A stretch of 64,000 nucleotides of DNA, taken from the NCBI GenBank assembly GCA_032871835.1, contig CM065295.1:43026360-43090359 (forward strand), read 5' to 3'. The notes below the pieces were generated by a model, which saw only the letters and a list, made by a program, of their open reading frames with translations, was not told the origin of the DNA and searched no databases. Within the stretch, counting starts at the first letter, position 1. Every line of letters begins with the position of its first letter. A program made the translations under genes and the position numbers. This document shows, in pieces, positions 12,960-25,460 of this stretch. This stretch comes from Dipteronia dyeriana (taxonomy: Eukaryota; Streptophyta; Magnoliopsida; Sapindales; Sapindaceae).

Positions 12960-13440
12960 CATGTTTAGTGGAAGATGATTCTTCACCCTGGATAGTTGAT
13001 TCAGGGGACACTAACCTTGTTTGTTCTTCTATGTAATGGACTGATTCTTGGACACAGCTTGAGGAAGAAGCCTTCTCTACGGTGTTCGGTTGAGGGATGT
13101 CGTGTTAGCAAGAGCAAAGGGTGTAGTTAGACTACACTTTGGAAATTGTTTTATTGTTTTGAACAATGTATTTTTTATTCCTGGATTCACAAGAAGTTTG
13201 ATTTCTATTCGAAGTTGTTGGAACAATTATATTTCGTTTCTTTTAATAATAAGTCTGTTATTATTGTAAAAAATGGTTTGAATATATGTTCAGGATTAAA
13301 CAAAAACAATTTATATGTTTTAAGGCCATTAATACATATAACACTGCTCAACGTTGAAATGTTTAAAGTTGAAAAACCAAAAACAAAACGACATAAGAAT
13401 TCTCCAAAAATGAAACTTATCAATGGCATATAAGACTTGA
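12960..13440 (+). pseudogene. copia protease and GAG-pre-integrase (degenerate)
   Basis: The phrase SPWIVDSGDTNLVCSS (catalytic DSG at 12998-13006) marks the retroviral-type aspartic protease that cleaves the polyprotein. After frameshifts, GNCFIVLNNVFFIPGF near 13140-13190 matches the end of the protease region. The following stretch to 13440 resembles the pre-integrase zinc-binding segment but is heavily frameshifted. Confidence 0.7.
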
Positions 13441-14185
13441 CCATACCAACTTTGATTGGATAGATAGACTAGTAAAAAGGTGATCCTTAAGTGAGTTAAA
13501 GCGAATCCTTACCTATCTGCCAATCTTGTTTAGAAGGTAAAATGACCAAGAAACCTTTAACTGGAAAAGGGCTTAGAGCTAAAGAACCACTAGAGCTTAT
13601 ACATTCAGACGTCTGTGGACCGATAAATGTTAAAGTTAAGGGTGGTTATGATTATTAAATCACCTTTGTAGATAACTACTCGAGATATAGATATGTCTAC
13701 CTAATGCAACGGATGTCGAAAACATTTGAAAAGTTTAAAGAATTATGAGCTGAAGTTGAGAACTAGTTAGGAAAGACTATCAAGTTTCTACAATTGGATT
13801 GTGGAGGTAAGTATCTTAACCAAGAGTTTGAAGACTTCATGGTCTAGTTTGGGATAGTGTCCCAACTCACAGTACATGATACACCACAACAGAATGGTGT
13901 CGTGGAGAGGACCAATAGAACCATAATAGAAATGGTGAGATTTATGATTATTTTTTCATCATTATCAAATTCCTTTTGGGGATATACGTTACAAACTACG
14001 GCTTACATTTTGAATGTAGTACGATCCAAATATATTCCTAAGACTTCCTTAGGGTTATGGAATGGTTGTAAAGCTAGTTTGTAATATTTCCGCATATAGG
14101 GGTGTCCAGCACACATGCTAAGGAACAGAAGTGGAAAGCTAGACCCCAAGTCTATGGTTTGCTTGTTTGTAGGATATTCTAGATG
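13440..14185 (+). pseudogene. copia integrase, truncated
   Basis: The integrase inserts the cDNA into the genome. Recognisable segments are EPLELIHSDVCGPI (first catalytic Asp region, about 13590-13622), FVDNYSRY (near 13663), LQLDCGGKY (second Asp) and TPQQNGVVERTNRTI (third acidic residue, 13881-13925), then GLWNGCKASL and CLFVGYSR. Several in-frame stops interrupt it. It ends abruptly at 'ggatattctag' where the minus-strand element begins; the rest of integrase and most of reverse transcriptase are missing from both sides of that insertion. Confidence 0.8.
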
Positions 14186-14191
14186 CTAAAA

Positions 14192-15197
14192 TGTTCGGTT
14201 AATACATTTAAGCTTATCTAAGGATTTAAGGATGACAATGAATGCAAAAGACTAGATATCAATTATCTAAATGCAAAAGCAAATAGATTTAGCTAAAGGG
14301 GTAAAATGATCCTAAACCCTAGGTATCATAAAATACAAATCTCAACCAACAATAAATAACCCAAGCATTTTATAAATGCAATTAAACTCAAAGACATGCA
14401 TTCAATGAACAATAAATGATATTCCTAGGTAAACATGCGTAAGAATGAAAATAAGAAATTCAAGAGCATGAAGATGTTACCTAGTCAAGTAAAAGATGAA
14501 GTCCCATGCTTGGATGATACAAAAAATATGCTAGATGATCATGCAAAGGTATATGGTTGAGTAAAGGTGAGCGTTTGGAAGTCTTTCTCTCTCTACAAAA
14601 CATTGGCCTCTTCAAAAATGGCTTCTTAGACTTAAAAAACAAGTTAGAGAAGAAAACAATATATACATATCAGGCCAAGTAAAAAATGCACAGTTTTACA
14701 CAAATCAGTGGTCGGCCGTTGTGGCTACCACTATGAGTGTCATAGCAGTCTCACAACGGTGAGCCACTGTAATGCCACCATTGTGATAATTCACGGTGGT
14801 CTCATAGTGGTCTCATAGCGGTCTCATAGCGGTGCCATAGCTGTGGACGAATGTTAGAGACCACTGTTTGTACTGATGTGATAACTCACAACGGTCTTAC
14901 AACGGTTGCCATGCATGCCAAAAGGGAAAACCTTAACAAAATGCAAAGGATATGAGCATGCAAGAGAGAGATACAACATGAGTATACACGTAAAAGAACT
15001 TCACAAATGATAAGGAAAATGAATTATGTATGTGTGCAACTAGATCTCTTCAAGAAAGGTTAAGCAAGAGAAATTTACCTTTGAAGTACTTAAAGCTTGA
15101 TCAAGCATGAGGTTGGCCTAAACTACCCTTACATATTTAAACCCCAAATTGTGGTTTGTCAACGAAATGAGCCAATAAACAAATAAGGAACTTAAAA
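14192..15197 (-). repeat. Putative 3' LTR of the truncated SIRE-like element
   Basis: On the minus strand it follows a purine-rich tract (15198-15212, GCCAAAGAGGGAGATT) and ends near 14192, where the plus strand reads TGTTCGG, so the end would be CA. There is no second copy to confirm the limits. Positions about 14700-14930 carry GC-rich repeats of 'ggtctcatagcgg' type (about 14798-14843), followed on the minus strand by a TATA-like stretch near 14660. I infer these to be U3 control sequences. Confidence 0.5.
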
Positions 15198-16438
15198 TCT
15201 CCCTCTTTGGCTATTTCGTGACAAAACCAACACTCACAAAATATCTTAAAAAGAAAAACAAAAAACAAAGACAAGAGGTCAACAAAGCATATTCTATATT
15301 ACATTGAGAAACTAGATACTAGATCTTCAATTCTTCAAGCTCTTATAGATTATCCATCCCTACAAAACAATTATAATTACACTTTCAAAGACAAGTGTAT
15401 GTGAGGTGATCAAGAGAAAATAAAAATAAAAGGTAATTTGCATAAAAGAAACAATGCAAAAAAGCAACATGTAATGTAAATGCAAATGCTAAAAACAATG
15501 CAAACAAGAAACATGCAATGTAAATGCAAATTCTCCCCCTAAATGGATTAACTCCTATTCAACAAGTCAAACTCCCCTCATATGCAATTCTCAACTCAAC
15601 TCCCTATAAATCCACATTACTCCCCCTTTTTGTCATAAGATAATCAAAGGGATAATCCTCAAATGGGTCACTTTGGCAAAGAGAGTTATTAACATCAAGG
15701 ATAAGGGCATAATCGTATACATCAAATTTATGAAACTTAATTAAATGAGAGAGAAGAGCAAGGATATTTGATTGTTAAAAGAATGTGCAAGATTATTGCC
15801 TTAGATGGAAGACATTCAACATTAACTTTCAAAGCATGGTATTTGGCAAAGTAAATGTCAAAAGAGTTTCCAAAAGAAGTCATACCAATTTGTACCCTTT
15901 TGTAAAAGTTGAACAGAATATAGCACTGAAAAATTTCAACACACACACAAGCAACTTTTTCAATTCTTAATAACCAACCAAGACATGGATATAAAATATT
16001 ATTTGTTGTCTTGTTCATCCTTTAAGAAAAGAGACAAGGCTAAATTTCGATGAGACATCCTTGTTTAGAATGGGTACAAGGTCTTTATTGAGTTTAGCCT
16101 TGTCAGAAGCTTTCACACATATAAACCATGCATAATATTTATGCATGTCAATGTCAAGTTCTCATAACATGGAGATAAATTATAGTTCAATCAAATGTAC
16201 TCTCCAATCAATTTTCCTAGTCCTAAATTGCATGTTAAAACATAAATGAAACATGGATTGCAAGCAAGGAAAAGGCACACTTATTGAATGAAAAGTCATA
16301 TAAATGTATATATGTATAACCATGATTCTCAAGCAATTAATTAAAAAGCATAAAGTTGATCAATTTTCTGCTTATTTTAATAATGCAAGGTTGCTCTCTT
16401 TGCTTGAGCTCCCCATATGGGGTCAATTACAAAACTCA
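15198..16438 (-). other. 3' untranslated region of the SIRE-like element
   Basis: About 1.2 kb between the RNase H stop codon and the 3' LTR. No envelope-like ORF is visible here, unlike the related element at 29041-42282. It contains a second purine-rich minus-strand tract near 15620-15636. ORFs on either strand are short and unrelated to known families. Confidence 0.55.
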
Positions 16439-17860
16439 TCAAGGCATGTGACAAATCCCAATAGACCTACTAAGTGACTTGAACCTAGTTGAGTCTAAGG
16501 GCTTCATAAAAAGATCTGCTACTTGATCATTTATGCCTACATGCTCAAATGTTATGCATTTGATTTCAACTAGCTCCCTAATGAAATGGTGCCTAATGTC
16601 TATGTGCTTAGTCCTAGAATGATGAACACGATTTTTTAAAATATTAATAGCACTCAAGTTATCATAATTAAGGGTAAAAGTACCTTGATCAAAGCCATAA
16701 TCCATAAGCATTTGCTTTATCCACAAGAGTTGTGTGCAAGCACTTTCGATGGCTATGTATTCCGCTTCAGCTGTGGATAAGGAGATTGAGTTTTGCTTCT
16801 TGCAAAACCAAGATACTAAGTTGTTTCCTAGAAAGAAGCAACCTCCTGAAGTACTCTTCCTATCATCATAATTACCTGCCCAGTCTGCATCACTAAAACC
16901 AACTAGACTAGCATTAGTATCAAATGAGTATCATATCCCATAGTTGGATGTCTCATTCACATATCGAATGATTCTCTTCACGGTAGAGAGATGGGACTCC
17001 TTGGGATCTGCTTGGTACCCAGTACGTACACCCACACTTAATACTATATCGGGCCTACTAGCTATCAAATAGAGTAAGCTACCAATCATGCCACGATATA
17101 GACTTTGATCCACACTTTTCCCACTACCATCCTTGCTAATTTTTAAAGTAGTACTCATTTGTGTGTCACAATGTTTGGCATTCTCAATGCCAAATTTCTT
17201 CACTAGGTTCTTGACATACTTAGATTGGGATATGAAGATCACATCATGCAAATGCTTGATATGCAAACTCGGGAAGTAATTGAGCTCCTCAACAAGACTC
17301 ATCTCAAATGTATGAGACATAACATCAACAAATTGTTAGGCTTTGGATTTGTTAGGAGAGCCAAAAGCAATGTCATTAACATATATTTGAGCTATGAAAA
17401 GCTCATCTTTGTGGCCCTTGATGAACAAGGTATAGTCAACACTATCTCTAGAATAGTCATTGTCAACAAGAGAAAGGGTGATAAGCTCATACCAAGATCT
17501 CGGTGCTTGTTTTAACCCATATAGGGACTTCTTGAGGTGATAGACATGGTTGGGGTGGTGTGGATCCACAAACCCCTTGGATTATTTAACAAAAACTTCC
17601 TCATACAAACATCCATTTGATGCAATTTGAACTTGTGCACACATGATATGGATAAGAGAATCCTTATAGACTCAAGACGGAAAACAGGAGCAAAAGTCCC
17701 CTCAAAGTAACCTCAATTTGAGAGTATCCTTGTGCTACAAGTCTAGCTTTGTTACACACAATGTTGCCAACCTCACCCGACTTGTTCCTAAACACCCATT
17801 TGGTGCTTATTATATTAGAGCTCTTAGGTCTAGGAACTAGAGTCCAAACCTCATTTATTT
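16439..17860 (-). pseudogene. copia reverse transcriptase and RNase H (degenerate)
   Basis: Minus-strand frames give NEVWTLVPRPKSSN (start of reverse transcriptase), [18 protein letters not shown], and the catalytic box at 17369-17383. The box reads YVNDI where active copia enzymes have YVDD, so one catalytic Asp is lost. RNase H follows, with SLSTAEAEYIA and TKHIDIRHHFIREL, ending at a stop after CHMP (16439). Frames shift at about 17570 and 16930. It would copy RNA to DNA in an active element; this copy cannot. Confidence 0.88.
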
Positions 17861-17899
17861 AAATTGGTTTAGCTCTTCTTACATGGTAAGAACCCAAAA

Positions 17900-18445
17900 T
17901 TCATCATTTAAGGCTTTATCAACCTTTTTGGGTCCAATTTAAGAGGTGTAACAAGTATAGCTAATTTGATTACCCATTTATTACCAAGTCCTAACACCCT
18001 CATTGACATCTCCAATGATATCACTTCTATCAAGGAGTCTCCAAACCCAATGAGCAAGTTCATTAGAGTCCAAAGATGGATCTTTGTCAAAAGGCTTATC
18101 ATCCTCTTCACTATGATTTGATTTCACATCACTAGAACTCTTACCACACTCATTCAAAGGTAAGTCATGAGACACATCAACCTCGTTATCATGGTTACTA
18201 GACTTAGGCCTACAATCATCTATGATAACATTAGATGATTCCATAACACTTAGAGTCATTAAATTGAAAACTCTATTGGCCTTATTGTTTAGGACATAGC
18301 CAATTAAAATCTTCTCATCTCTCTTAGCATCGAATTTGTCAAGTTGATCTCGGTCATTAAGAATGTAGCATTTGCTTCCAAAAGAGTGGAAGTAGCTAAC
18401 ATTTGACTTTCTACCCTTCAACAACTCATAGGAGGTTTGCATAGT
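17900..18445 (-). pseudogene. copia integrase C-terminal region (degenerate)
   Basis: A 153-codon open stretch on the minus strand begins in the phrase LLKGRKSNVSYFHSFGSKCY, typical of the copia integrase C-terminus after the catalytic core. It continues with KFDAKRDEKILIGY and FNLMTLSVMESSNVIIDD, then an acidic linker rich in Asp, Ser and Glu toward the reverse transcriptase. It connects in order with 16439-17860 and 18446-19460. Confidence 0.82.
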
Positions 18446-19460
18446 ACCGGGTCATAAAGACTCTATTTCCTATGTAGCAAGCCATATTGATGCCCTCGGC
18501 CTAAAGATTTCTAGGCACTTTGTTGATAAGCAACATCACTCGGGTCATCTCTTGGAGGACCCTATTCTTCCTCTCAATAACCCTATTTTGTTGAGCAGTT
18601 TGAGCAGCTAAAACCTCGTGAGAAATGCCAACACTATTGCAAATATTTCAAAACATGCATTCTCAAATTCCTTACCATGATCACTTCTAATTCTCTTAAT
18701 GCTGTTAATGTGAGAGTTGTTCTCGTTTTAAATCTTAGTGCAAAGCATTTTAAATTTTTCAAAAGTTTTAAATTTTTCTCTTAGAAAATATGTCCAAGTA
18801 AATATAAAAAATTCATCAACACAAACAAAAATATATCTCTTGCCACCGAGACTCTCGGTTTGCATGGGACCCAAAAGGTCCACAAGAAGAAGCTTTAATG
18901 GCTCTTTGGTGGTGAGATACTTACCATTTTTATGCACACTCTTAGTTTTCTTCCCTTGTTGGCAAGGTCCACAAACTCCTTCAATCCTCTTCCCAAACTT
19001 AGAAAGACATCTCACAACATTCAACCTCTCAAGGACTCTCAAGTCTTTGAAACTCATGTGACCAAGCCTTTGATTCCACAATTCGACTTGATCATAACTA
19101 GACAAGTTGCAAGAGATTTCATTGGAATCAAGACAATAACAATTGTCACTTGATCTCTTGCCTTTAAATAAGATTTGCCCATCTTCTTTTAAAATAGAGC
19201 AATCAACTTTACCAAACATAAACGAAAAACCTTCATCAATTAAGTGTGATATACTAATAAGATTAGCTTGCAAGCCATCCATATAAAGCGCATTGGGCAA
19301 GGAGGGTAAACCGGGAATGGATATATTTCATTTCCTTATAACCTTCTTTCGTGAACCATCATAAAAGGTGACAAATCCACCATTCTCCATCACAAGAGTC
19401 TCGAAGAAACTCTTGTTTCCGGTCATGTGCCTAGAACACCCACTATCAAGATACCATGTG
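18446..19460 (-). pseudogene. copia protease, GAG-pre-integrase and integrase core (degenerate)
   Basis: The minus strand gives WYLDSGCSRHMTG (protease active site, about 19419-19457). A 190-codon stretch (19300-18728) contains LWNQRLGHMSFKDLRVLERL and the zinc-binding CGPCQQGKKTKSVHK of the pre-integrase domain. Integrase core residues follow in LLLVDLLGPMQTESLGGKRY, where Phe-Asp/His-Asp variants are usual and the Asp is retained. The catalytic centre after 18728 is frameshifted. Confidence 0.85.
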
Positions 19461-21345
19461 TTAGAGGATTTGGCTTTCAAGGCTACTTCAGCCATATATC
19501 ATAAATACTTATCTTTTCTAGTCCACCTAGTAGCAACATTTTCATTCCTAGAAGCCTTAGGTTCATTGGCTCTAAAATTCCTAGGTGCATGCTTTCTGGC
19601 ACTTCTAAGTATATTTTTCACAATCATGTTTTATATTCTACAAAAATTAATATACTTAAAACAATTTGGCCTTATGTGGCCTTCAGTACCACAATAATGA
19701 CAAATATGAGTAAGGTAAGAATTCATACCATAGCCTTGTGCAAACATGTAAGGCTTTCTTCTTCTTTGATTTGTCTTTTGATGTTGAGCCACTTCTCTTC
19801 TTTGTGGTTAAGCCAAGATTGCATCCCTTCTTGACTGAGCATGAAAGGTCATTTATTGAGATTGGGGGATCCTTAGAGGTTGAGGCCTTGTTTGATGTAC
19901 TCTAACTTATTATGGTTGAGCTTTGGCTTGAACTTTCGTTGGAGCCTTGACTTGAGCTTGCTTTAAAGATTCTCTAACTTCAACCCTTTTTGATGGTTGT
20001 TGTGGGCCTTGGATTTTCTTTAACTCTTCACTCTTGACAAAAGTATTATTCTTCAAGGATGTGGTTTCCGTGTCTTCCACATATCCTAAGCCTTTCTTAT
20101 CACTAAGGCTCTTCCCACTCAAGAGAATCTTGTCATGCTTCTCGGTTCCGGAGGTCATCTTGGTAATTATTCGTTATCCTCTCTAAGCTTCTTTTTCAAG
20201 CTTTCTTCACTCTTCTTGATGATAAGAAGCTCCAACTTCAAGCTTTCTTCCAACTCTCTTCCACTCTTCAATTTGTCACTCAAGTGAGTCACCTTGGAAG
20301 TCAACTCGAGATTCTTCTTTTTCAACTTTTGAATCACCTTCTTCTTTTTCAATCTAGAACTCTCAAAGAACTTCATGAAGTCTACATAGTCCTTCTCTTC
20401 ATTAATTTCAAACTTGGACTTGGATGAAATATTCTCTTCACTTGAGTCATCTTCTTCTTCTTCTTTGTCCTATTATTCTCATTTATCACTCATAATTTCC
20501 TTACCGTTGTGAGATGATGAGAAGGCAATGAAATTTACAACTCGATCTTCATCATCCGAAGACTTTTCTTCCTCCTCTAAATCTTCACTATCACTCAAAG
20601 TCATTGTCATAGCCTTTCCTTTCTTTTCCTTTTTCTTTTTCTTTAAATTGGCACAATTCGGAGCAATGTGACCAAAGCCACTACATTAATAGCATTGAAT
20701 CCCCTTCTTGGAGTCATTCTCTTGTGATTTCTCCATTTTCTTGAAAGGAGTCTTCTTTTTCACTTCCTTTCCCTTGGACCCAAGGTCTTTCTTCTCAAAC
20801 TTCATGAACTTCTTAAAACTTTTTACCATGAAGGCCATTTTGTCATCTGAGTCATCCTCCTCATTCTCTTCAATCTTGGAGATGTTCAATGCAATTTTCG
20901 TTTGCTTCTTTGGAGATGTTGGTGTAGAAGTCCACCTAGACTTATAAGCTAGAAGTCTTCTAATGACCTCACTAGGCTTCATATTCTTATAGACACTATT
21001 CTCCTCAAGTGCCATCACCTTTGACTCAAATCTTGACAAAAACGACCTCAAAATCTTTTGCTTGATTCTCTTATCCGAATATGGGTCACCAAGTTGATGG
21101 CTTTAATTGACTATGTCCATCAACTTCACTTGAAAGTCATTAAAGCATTCGTGCTCCTCCATTATAATAGTTTCAAATTGCATTTGAAGCACTTAGAGCT
21201 TAGAGTCCTTGACTACTTCGGTTCCCTCATGGGCTATTTGTAGAATCTCTCATACCTCTTTTGCATTTATAGTGGTTTGGACCAACTTGTATTGATTGTC
21301 ATCCATGGCACAAAGGTTGGCATGCATGGCCTTGTTGTTCCACTT
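19461..21345 (-). pseudogene. SIRE-like gag with coiled-coil tail, 5' truncated
   Basis: From 21345 leftward, frameshifted gag sequence leads into RSFLSRFESKVMALEENS and KPSEVIRRLLAYKSRW, the conserved core of this gag class. A zinc knuckle at 20648-20698 keeps all four CCHC positions but has a stop codon between the first two cysteines. Beyond it lies an acidic Ser/Asp/Glu region and a lysine/leucine coiled coil (20376-20167) ending near 19910. A long post-knuckle coiled coil is characteristic of SIRE/Maximus-type copia gag. Confidence 0.82.
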
Positions 21346-22058
21346 GGATGGAGTTCACTTATCAAAGGAATAATGTCCTAAGACACCTCAAGAAAGTTAA
21401 GGATATGAGACGTGTTCCTTATGCGTCAACAGTAAATAGTCTCATGTATGCTATGTTATGCACGGGACCAGACATCTGTTTTATAATGGAAACAGCCAAC
21501 AGATACCAGTCCAACCCAGGATTGGATCATTGGGTTGTTGTCAAGACTATTCTCAAGTATCTTCGGATAATGAGAAACTATATGCTAGTGTATTATGGAC
21601 TGGATTTGATCCCGTTAGGATATACGAATTCTGATTTTTAGTCAAATATGGGTTCTAGAAAATCCACGTCTAGATCAGTATTCACCTTTGGTGGTAGAGC
21701 TATTGTATGGAGTGTTGTTAAGCAATCTTTGATTGCTGATTCTACCATGGAAACTGAATATGTAGCTGCTTGTAAAGCTGCTAAAGAGATTGTTTAGCTC
21801 CATAAATTATTGACTGATATGGAAGTTGTTCCAGATCTGGATAAGCTCATCACACTTTATTATGATAATAGTGGTGATGTGGCTAATTCCAAAGAACTAA
21901 GAAGCCACAAGAGAGGAAAGCATATAGAGAGGAAATATCATCTCAAAAGAGAGATAGTGTGGAGAAGAGATGTGACCGTGACTAAGATAGCGTTAGAGGA
22001 CAATCATGTTGTTCCAATTACAAAGACCTTACATGCTAAAGTTTTACAGGTCAACTAG
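21346..22058 (+). pseudogene. copia RNase H of the outer element, resumed
   Basis: The plus-strand frame resumes inside the reverse transcriptase tail (VPYASTVNSLMYAMLCT at about 21414-21464). It continues through RYQSNPGLDHW, ADSTMETEYVAACKAAKEIV and SHKRGKHIERKYHL. This is the RNase H region just upstream of the polypurine tract. Two in-frame stops are present (about 21639 and 21796). It belongs to the element whose integrase breaks off at 14185. Confidence 0.88.
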
Positions 22059-22100
22059 AAGGTCTAGGTTTACGAGATATGTCTCACGTGCTTTAGTGCA

Positions 22101-22110
22101 AGTGGGAGAT
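22101..22110 (+). promoter_or_regulatory. Polypurine tract
   Basis: AGTGGGAGAT lies directly before the 3' LTR start (22111) and is the usual primer for plus-strand DNA synthesis in copia elements. Confidence 0.8.
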
Positions 22111-23886
22111 TGCTGGGGTTTTACCCTAAAGCTTGTAATTTGTAAATGTGAATTGAACTTAAATAAAAGAAGTAGTTTATTCATTCAAATTGTCTCATAC
22201 ATTTATATGACATGTGTACTTCATATCCAAGATTACCAGATGTAATTTTGAACTGAGTATATGAATGTCATATAAAGTTGGATTTAGTTTTAGACAAGCA
22301 ATATAAGAGTCCGTAGATAACAAATAAAGCTGGGTACTTTATATGTGGTTAATCTACAATTACAGTCCATTCCGTAATGTACGATGATCTTATCATGGAT
22401 CATTCATATGGTGATATGAGAATGGAGACATCTTGTATGATATGATCATATATGACTGGACCACCATCTACATGTTTCTCTCACTAAGATCCGTTTCACA
22501 TTGAGACTCATATATATCGACAAATGATGGCTCTATATGGGTGATCTTAATCCTGAGTGTCTTATCGACACCTTTAGGTTAGATCGTCATTTTTGATGTA
22601 CCATTGGTGAGATCAGAGTTGCATTTCCGGTCAATATGCTCTGTATGTTGGAATCACGGTTTGGCTTTTGATGGGAAGGTTTGTACACAATAGTGGAATC
22701 CACTTCTTCTTACGAGAAGTAGATGGTAGTTCTCACAAGGGTTGATTCATAGCTTAAACAATATGAGCGCTCTCGTAATTCCATAAGAAATGTAGGATTT
22801 ATTATTCATTAGAGAATCAATGGTACTTATTGGAAGGATATAATTAGAGGGTTATAACGGATAATATGACCAAGATCTAATTATGAACTACTTGTGGAAG
22901 ATCATACCATATGTAATAGCTATATCGATGGACACCGTAAGTTATTGGTTTGTGTAAAAACATCTACATTTGAGAGAGCGGAGCTTCAGATTTTTAGTGG
23001 AATAGCACCAAAATTAATAATCATGAAATATTAATTAAAGAGTTTAATTAATTATTTATAAGGATTATTGGAGCTCAAAATACCGTGGGTCTACTAGGTC
23101 CCCTTGCTAGCCCAATTGATTAAGGTAACAAGGGTCACGGTTAATTAATTGGATTGTCCAATTAATTGTGTGACGAAAGTGACACATGTCTATTCGGGAA
23201 TTAATTGAATAATGAGATTATTTAATTAATGAATATTAATGATTATATTAATTAAATAATTAGATTATTTAATTGTGAAATTAATCATTAGATGAAGGGT
23301 GTTGATTGATATTTAATTTTAAATAAACATAAGATAATTTGATTATTTTATTTTTATTAAAGTAAATATTTAAATTTGAATATAAATAGTTGGAGTTAAA
23401 ATAAAAAACAAATTAATTAATATCTTTAAAGATATCAAATATCTTATAAAGATTTGATTAATTAGTTTAATTATATATATATATATATGATATATATTTT
23501 TGGAAATTAACAACACAACATACGTTCATAATTGAGAGTCTATTTTTGAGCGTAGAACCAAAAGAGAAAAAAAAAACTAGAGCAGTTCTAGGTGTTTTTT
23601 GAAATTAAAAAAAAGGTTTCTTCTTCTTCTCTTGATCCTCATAGTTCTTGAGTACCGTGACACGTCCACACGCTATTGCCAATCGCGTGACATACCAAGA
23701 AGATCTTGTGGTTCAAATCAAGAAGCATATCGAAAAAGAAAGAATGAGCCTTCAAACGCTGGTATGAAACCGTTTCATCTCCTTATTATTGTTTTCATTT
23801 ATACGGTACAAATGGGTTAGTTTATGATTGCATAAAAAAAATTTAAAACCCCTCCACTACGAAATCTGTAACCCTGGGCACCAACA
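22111..23886 (+). repeat. 3' LTR of the copia element
   Basis: Starts TGCTGGGGTTTTACCC and ends GGGCACCAACA, homologous to 8278-9999. It differs from its partner by scattered substitutions and an extra block near 22490-22560, absent from the 5' copy but present in the solo LTR at 47810-47880. The 5' LTR has therefore lost it. Confidence 0.92.
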
Positions 23887-25460
23887 CAAATGCCTTGGGT
23901 CTTCTTCTCATTTATGTGTATGTTGCTTGAACAAATGATATTAACAGATAGAGCTTCAAGTATAAACTAGATTTGTCAAATTAGAGACTTTAATGTGATC
24001 TAGGTTTTTTTAAAATCTATGATTTCACATGTTGGGGATTTGTATTGTGACTAACTTATATTTTAGGGCTATTTGTGTGTTGATTGATTTTATTTTGATA
24101 ATTAATAGCCTTTACATGTGCTAGGACACTTTAGTTGAATATATTTAGGATTAGCACATTTTATTTTATGTTTAGAGCCTATTGAAATTTAATTGATTAT
24201 TTGTGAATATGTGCTCTAAATGATTGCTAGAGAATTTCAATGAACATATCTTTTGATTCTAGCATTTTTGGTTTTAATTAAAAAGTTTTGAATATATGCT
24301 TAATGAATATGTTTTATTTCAAGCTTTAGTTGCTTGAATAAAATCTAGGATTTAATTGTGTTTTGGTGATTTGCATACTCTAAGTTTTTGTTCATGTATA
24401 AGAACTAGACAACTTTGATTTGTGGACTATGATGCCTATGTCTAGTTCTTCATGGAGTGTACTTAATTCATACATTTCATATGTTACAAGTATAATTTGT
24501 GTGATGTCATATTTGTCTGGATTATAAACTAGAAAAATATAAATTGTATGCTCATTGATTATTTCTAGTTTCCTTAGGATATATTGATCACATATTTTAT
24601 GTTGCATATGTTTGCATTTGTATATATTTAATCACGTTTAGAAGTCCTTGTAAAAGGTATGAAGTCTTAACTAGGATCAGGATGATTCGGATTGTTAAGC
24701 AAGGGTGACTACGATCTAGAAGATCCGAATAGTTAAGTAAAGAAGTTTTGATTAGGATCGAGATGATCTGAATAGTTAAGCATGAAGTCTTGGCTAGAAT
24801 TGGGATGATCTGGATAGTCAAGCAATGGAAACTTTCTAGAGACATGTGATGTATCTTGAATAGAAAGTTGGCAAGTGTTTCATTAGTAAGCCCAATCGGT
24901 CACTTTTAAGGGTGTACTTTTATCTAACTGGTGAAAGATACTCATGGATGTTTCCTCTTCGAATGTTTTACCCCATAAAAAATAACGTATCAAATGTCTC
25001 TATCCCTATCTCTTTTATATTTGTATATGTGTTTGGTCGTATCTTATTTAGATCTTCATTTTTCATTATCCTTGTAAATAAGATCTTTGCAATACTTGTA
25101 ATGCAAACTTTCTCATGATCAAAGTTGTATCTATCAATTATCTTTATAAGTAGATTTATTTGTATACATTCATTCTTCCATTTGTACTTGTGTATATCAA
25201 ACTTATATTTTAATACTAGTACTAGTTGATTTTAGCTTTTAGTACTGATATTGTCACATGCAAATTGTAGACTTTAATTGATATGCTTATTTACACTAGT
25301 TGATGTACTCTTTCATTTGTACTGTGTTGTGATACAAGCTAATTAGATTGAGAAACTTTTATTTGTTTTTAAGGGATTGAAAAGAGGTGTAAATAACTAT
25401 TCACACTCCCCTCTCCCTTTCGGTTAGCTTTAAGCAATTTAACTGTATTTGTATATTTCA
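23887..25460 (+). mobile_element. LTR-A, segment 3 (LTR end)
   Basis: Starts with the duplicated CAAAT and aligns with 36290-36865 and then with 30780-31679. It includes a four-unit version of the ~42 bp 'gaagtcttgactagggtcggg'-type repeat (about 24641-24830) and the 'ggatgtttcctcttcg' block. It ends TTTGTATATTTCA at 25460. No primer site follows, so this is either a 3' LTR or a solo LTR; the left end lies outside the window. Confidence 0.75.

Larger units (their letters stand above)
14192..21345 (-). mobile_element. 5'-truncated SIRE-like copia element
   Basis: Read right to left it shows gag, zinc knuckle, protease, integrase, reverse transcriptase, RNase H and a 3' LTR, i.e. copia order on the minus strand. 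It starts inside gag at about 21345, with no 5' LTR or primer site. The host element lacks its reverse transcriptase at exactly this junction. One deletion that removed both parts explains the structure better than two. Confidence 0.8.
8278..23886 (+). mobile_element. Ty1/copia LTR retrotransposon with nested insertion
   Basis: It has paired LTRs (8278-9999 and 22111-23886), an initiator-Met-type primer site, gag, protease, integrase and RNase H remnants in copia order, and a polypurine tract. The five bases CAAAT precede it at 8273-8277 and follow it at 23887-23891, a perfect target duplication. A minus-strand element interrupts it, and most of its reverse transcriptase is gone. Many in-frame stops show it is dead. 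Confidence 0.93.

Noticed and set aside
18738..19061. 107-codon plus-strand ORF, and others opposite 16931-21051
   Set aside because: They are antisense shadows of the minus-strand copia integrase and gag.
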